From assembly GCF_963678635.1 (NCBI RefSeq), contig NC_087071.1, positions 10,217,842 through 10,277,841 on the forward strand: 60,000 nucleotides of DNA. Reading direction: 5' to 3'. Positions 58,146 through 60,000 of this stretch are shown in pieces. A model generated the notes under the pieces. The model saw nothing but the letters and a program-made list of their open reading frames with translations, did no database searches and had not been told where the DNA came from. Both the position numbers and the translations under genes were made by a program. Source of the stretch: Symsagittifera roscoffensis. Lineage: Eukaryota > Xenacoelomorpha > Acoela > Convolutidae. The number at the start of each line of letters is the position of its first letter. Position 1 is the first letter of the stretch.

Positions 58146-58617
58146 ATGAGTCTAGTTGTTTTGGATATTGAGTGTATTGAAAACAAAATAGTTAAAGAGT
58201 TAGGAGTTTATCAAAATGGACAAACTGTGGGATATTCCTTTCTTCCTCCCAAAAAATTCAAAGCTACATCTCAGTCTGCTTGGTGTACGAAGCATCTTCA
58301 TGGAATCAATTGGAACAGTGGCCATGAAAAATATACTGAGCTTGAAAAAATATTGAAAAAACTAAAAGCTCCAGAAACGGAGTTTTTTGCAAAAAGGTTA
58401 TGAAAAATGTAAAATTCTGTCAGAAATTTTGCAAACAAAGGTTACAAACTTGGATAACTACGCATGTCCAAAAGTTCAGAATTTGATTTTCAAAGATGAA
58501 GAATATGATTGGAGGTGTAGCAACTACCCATTTCGCCATGCAAATACTCTTCACTGTGCAGAAAGAAAAGCATTTGCATACGGAACAAGGACTCGATGTT
58601 TTTTTAATAAATTGTAA
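58146..58617 (+). pseudogene. Exonuclease-like (DEDD-type?) protein, one frameshift
   Basis: ATG 58146 opens with SLVVLDIECIENKIVKELGV; the DIE triplet after a hydrophobic strand resembles ExoI of DEDD 3'-5' exonucleases. LHGINWNSGHEKY follows. A frameshift near 58395 leads to the second part (to TAA 58617) with NLDNYACPKVQNL and a C-terminal HANTLHCAERKAFAYG that could supply a final His/acid motif. Total about 157 aa. Function is inferred from the DIE motif and position; a nuclease in genome processing is plausible but unproven. Confidence 0.4.
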
Positions 58618-58690
58618 ATTACCTTAATAATTTTGTATTATCGTGTTTTTGAAATTTAAATGTTAGTCATTATGAATTTTTTCATTCCAG
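58614..58690 (+). other. Possible 77-base intron joining two genes
   Basis: GTAAAT at 58614 overlaps the stop codon of the exonuclease-like gene; ttcattccag ends at 58690, seven bases before ATG 58698. Removal of 58614-58690 would skip the stop and join both reading frames in phase. The donor is weak, so a leader exon spliced only to this acceptor is an alternative. Confidence 0.35.
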
Positions 58691-58697
58691 AGTTGAG

Positions 58698-58961
58698 ATG
58701 GGTGATGAATGTGACAAGCAACTAAATTTAGGAAATTTTGTTTTTGATGAGGAGAATCATGAACGAAAATCTTGGAAGTTTTTTGGACGTACGTGTAATA
58801 GATCTCTTTTAGTGTTTATGTGCCAATTTTTTGTCATAGTTTTAATATTAGCATGTGCAATCGTTCGAATAATGTTATCCACTACATGTGAAGAAACAAC
58901 TGTTTGGGTAGCAATTTTATCAAGTACAGTCGGTTATATTTTACCTTCTCCAAAGCTATGA
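58698..58961 (+). CDS. Small two-helix membrane protein
   Basis: Intact 87-codon frame. An acidic N-terminal 30 residues is followed by a strong transmembrane helix (LLVFMCQFFVIVLILACAIV, about 38-57), a short Cys-containing loop (STTCEETTVW) and a second hydrophobic segment ending VGYILPSPKL. A protein with the C-terminal pattern (TVWVAILSS, GYILPSP) next to the packaging ATPase is, from recollection, a recurring feature of Polinton/adintovirus genomes; function unknown, perhaps a virion or membrane factor. Its TGA overlaps the ATG of the ATPase. Confidence 0.7.
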   Translation: MGDECDKQLNLGNFVFDEENHERKSWKFFGRTCNRSLLVFMCQFFVIVLILACAIVRIMLSTTCEETTVWVAILSSTVGYILPSPKL

Positions 58962-59830
58962 ATAAAATAATTTCTACCAAAGAACGAGTTTTTATTTCGC
59001 TAGTTGGACCGAGTGGATCTGGAAAATCACATCTTAATTTTGAGTTGTTAAAAATTGGTAAATTTCAACCAAAGTTTGACAAAATTTTCTATTTTTATCA
59101 ACATTATCAACCTCTTTATGGACAAATGCAAAGAAAAAACCTTAAGTTTATCCAAGGAGTTGACTTTGAACTGATTGAAAACCTTCCCAATAATGGAACA
59201 AACTACCTGTTAATATTTGATGACTCTTGTGAAGAAATTTCAAATTCTAAGCAGGAGCAGTTTGTAAAAGTTGCTACTGCTGGAAGGCACAGGGGACTGA
59301 ATACAATATTTATTAAGCATAACTTGTTTCATCAAAGCAAATTGGGAAGAGATGTTGAGTTACAAAATACACATACAGCCATTTTCAAGTCACCGAGAGA
59401 TGTTTTACAAATCAATACATTAAGTCAACAATTAGGTCTAGGATCACAATTGAAAGAGTGGTATCAAGATGCAACATCTACTCCTTATGGTCATTTACTC
59501 ATTGATTTAACTCCAAAAACAGTTGATTCGCTAAGATATTGCACAAACAGTGGTTCAATTCCATCAAAGTTTTATCTACCAGCAGGAACAGGAACTAAGT
59601 TTTTAGACGATGAGCATACAAAACGTCTCTATACTCCCAATATTCCAAATATTTTCCCAAAAACTTCAAAAACAATTCATCCTCCATTGTCCAAAAAGTT
59701 TCATTCAATTCCTCAGCGAATTACTAGTAAACTTACTACGAGGCGAGCTAAAGGATCTTCGAAAAGTAGACGTAGTAAAATATCGACGAGAAATATCAGA
59801 ACTCACACGAAGAAGAACTTCACTGCATAA
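58958..59830 (+). CDS. FtsK/HerA-type (A32-like) genome-packaging ATPase
   Basis: Intact 290-aa frame from ATG 58958. Walker A is GPSGSGKSH (about residues 17-25), Walker B is YLLIFDDSCEE, followed by TAGRHRGLNTIFIKHNLFHQ and LGRDVELQNTHTAIFKSPRD, which match the sensor/arginine segments of viral A32-like packaging ATPases. Such enzymes pump DNA into preformed capsids in adintoviruses, Polintons and NCLDV. The start overlaps the preceding stop (ATGA), arguing for coupled translation. The last ~45 residues are Lys/Arg/Ser-rich and overlap another reading frame, so the natural C-terminus may be earlier. Confidence 0.9.
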   Translation: MNKIISTKERVFISLVGPSGSGKSHLNFELLKIGKFQPKFDKIFYFYQHYQPLYGQMQRKNLKFIQGVDFELIENLPNNGTNYLLIFDDSCEEISNSKQEQFVKVATAGRHRGLNTIFIKHNLFHQSKLGRDVELQNTHTAIFKSPRDVLQINTLSQQLGLGSQLKEWYQDATSTPYGHLLIDLTPKTVDSLRYCTNSGSIPSKFYLPAGTGTKFLDDEHTKRLYTPNIPNIFPKTSKTIHPPLSKKFHSIPQRITSKLTTRRAKGSSKSRRSKISTRNIRTHTKKNFTA

Positions 59831-59864
59831 AAGGAGAACTATTTTGAGCTCGCCAAAAGGCTAA
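59610..59864 (+). CDS. Small basic ORF overlapping the ATPase 3' end
   Basis: A frame offset from the ATPase, open to TAA 59864. Its last 50 residues (LSELLVNLLRGELKDL, VVKYRREISELTRRRTSLHK, RRTILSSPKG) form a Leu/Arg/Lys helical pattern that resembles a short basic protein often encoded just after the ATPase in Polinton-like genomes (recollection, not a search). The upstream part overlaps ATPase coding sequence. Either the two genes genuinely overlap or a small indel has extended one of them. Confidence 0.45.
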   Translation: MSIQNVSILPIFQIFSQKLQKQFILHCPKSFIQFLSELLVNLLRGELKDLRKVDVVKYRREISELTRRRTSLHKRRTILSSPKG

Positions 59865-59913
59865 CAATTAATATCTGTTAACACTCCTTTTGTCATTAAA
59901 CGATTGACGTAGT

Positions 59914-60000
59914 ATGGATCAGTTTGTTCTAATTCCTTACTCAATTTATCAATCTCAAAGCAGACTTCCAAAAAAACCAAAACTGGAACAAAAGCAAGAA
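59914..60000 (+). CDS. Start of a further gene, cut by the window end
   Basis: ATG 59914 opens 29 codons without a stop to the window edge (MDQFVLIPYSIYQSQSRL, then Lys/Pro/Gln-rich). The FVLIP start followed by a charged tail looks like a conserved element gene following the ATPase; identity cannot be fixed from this much. Confidence 0.45.
   Translation, partial: MDQFVLIPYSIYQSQSRLPKKPKLEQKQE

Larger units (their letters stand above)
48642..60000. mobile_element. Polinton/Maverick or adintovirus-like DNA element (left part, runs off window)
   Basis: Combines a protein-primed family B polymerase with an A32-like packaging ATPase, a small two-helix membrane protein, exonuclease-like and PC4-like genes, and compact divergent promoters. 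This set is typical of Polintons/adintoviruses: virus-like DNA elements that replicate by protein priming and may form capsids. Integrase, protease and capsid genes are not in the window and would be expected to the right. Several genes are broken by single-base changes while others are intact, pointing to recent decay or assembly errors. Confidence 0.85.

Overview
The window is AT-rich animal DNA, most likely from an invertebrate. It has eukaryotic splice signals, animal-type zinc-finger, RING, B-box and MATH domains, Ty3-like and Bel/Pao-like retrotransposon remains, and a Polinton/adintovirus-like DNA element. I cannot name the species. Identifications rest on motif recognition by eye; no database search was possible.

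Left third (1-25.2 kb): three head-to-tail, minus-strand copies of one Ty3-like LTR-retrotransposon family. Copy A (about 1-6825) is cut by the window edge. Copy B runs about 8150-16070 and copy C about 16080-25190; a short rearranged piece (6826-8100) lies between A and B. Each copy reads from high to low coordinates: leader, long gag, zinc knuckle, protease, reverse transcriptase, RNase H, integrase with GPY/F tail, then (B and C) a short ORF with a hydrophobic start. Every copy is broken by frameshifts, stops and different internal deletions. The coding strand is A/C-rich and strikingly poor in G.

Middle (25.2-48.6 kb): mostly non-coding. It holds a possible LTR/flank, a 2.2-kb AT-only block, a (GA)n run, two degenerate minisatellites (GCGGATTCC-like and GTCGA-rich), a Bel/Pao RT fossil, ATCGAT-centred inverted-repeat elements present at least twice, and two intact single-exon genes on the minus strand: a putative secreted Cys-containing protein (29538-30959) and a TRIM37-like RING/B-box/coiled-coil/MATH protein (45122-46165). 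A related repeat of about 600 bp lies 5' of both genes.

Right end (48.6-60 kb): the left arm of a Polinton/Maverick or adintovirus-like element. A protein-primed family B DNA polymerase gene with N-terminal C2H2 fingers runs leftward and carries about five inactivating breaks. A compact promoter follows, with four ~60-bp units carrying CRE palindromes and CArG-like boxes, then small rightward genes: a broken ~100-aa ORF and possible relative, a 49-aa membrane peptide, and an acidic 160-aa protein. Next come a leftward broken ORF and a second divergent promoter centred on a palindromic double CArG box. To its right lie a broken PC4-like double-domain protein, a broken ~215-aa protein, a broken exonuclease-like protein, a small two-helix membrane protein, the FtsK/HerA (A32-like) packaging ATPase, an overlapping small basic ORF, and the start of another gene at the edge. 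Protease, capsid and integrase genes and the right terminus would lie beyond 60 kb if present. The mixture of broken and intact ORFs suggests a recent, decaying insertion, unless the single-base breaks are assembly errors.
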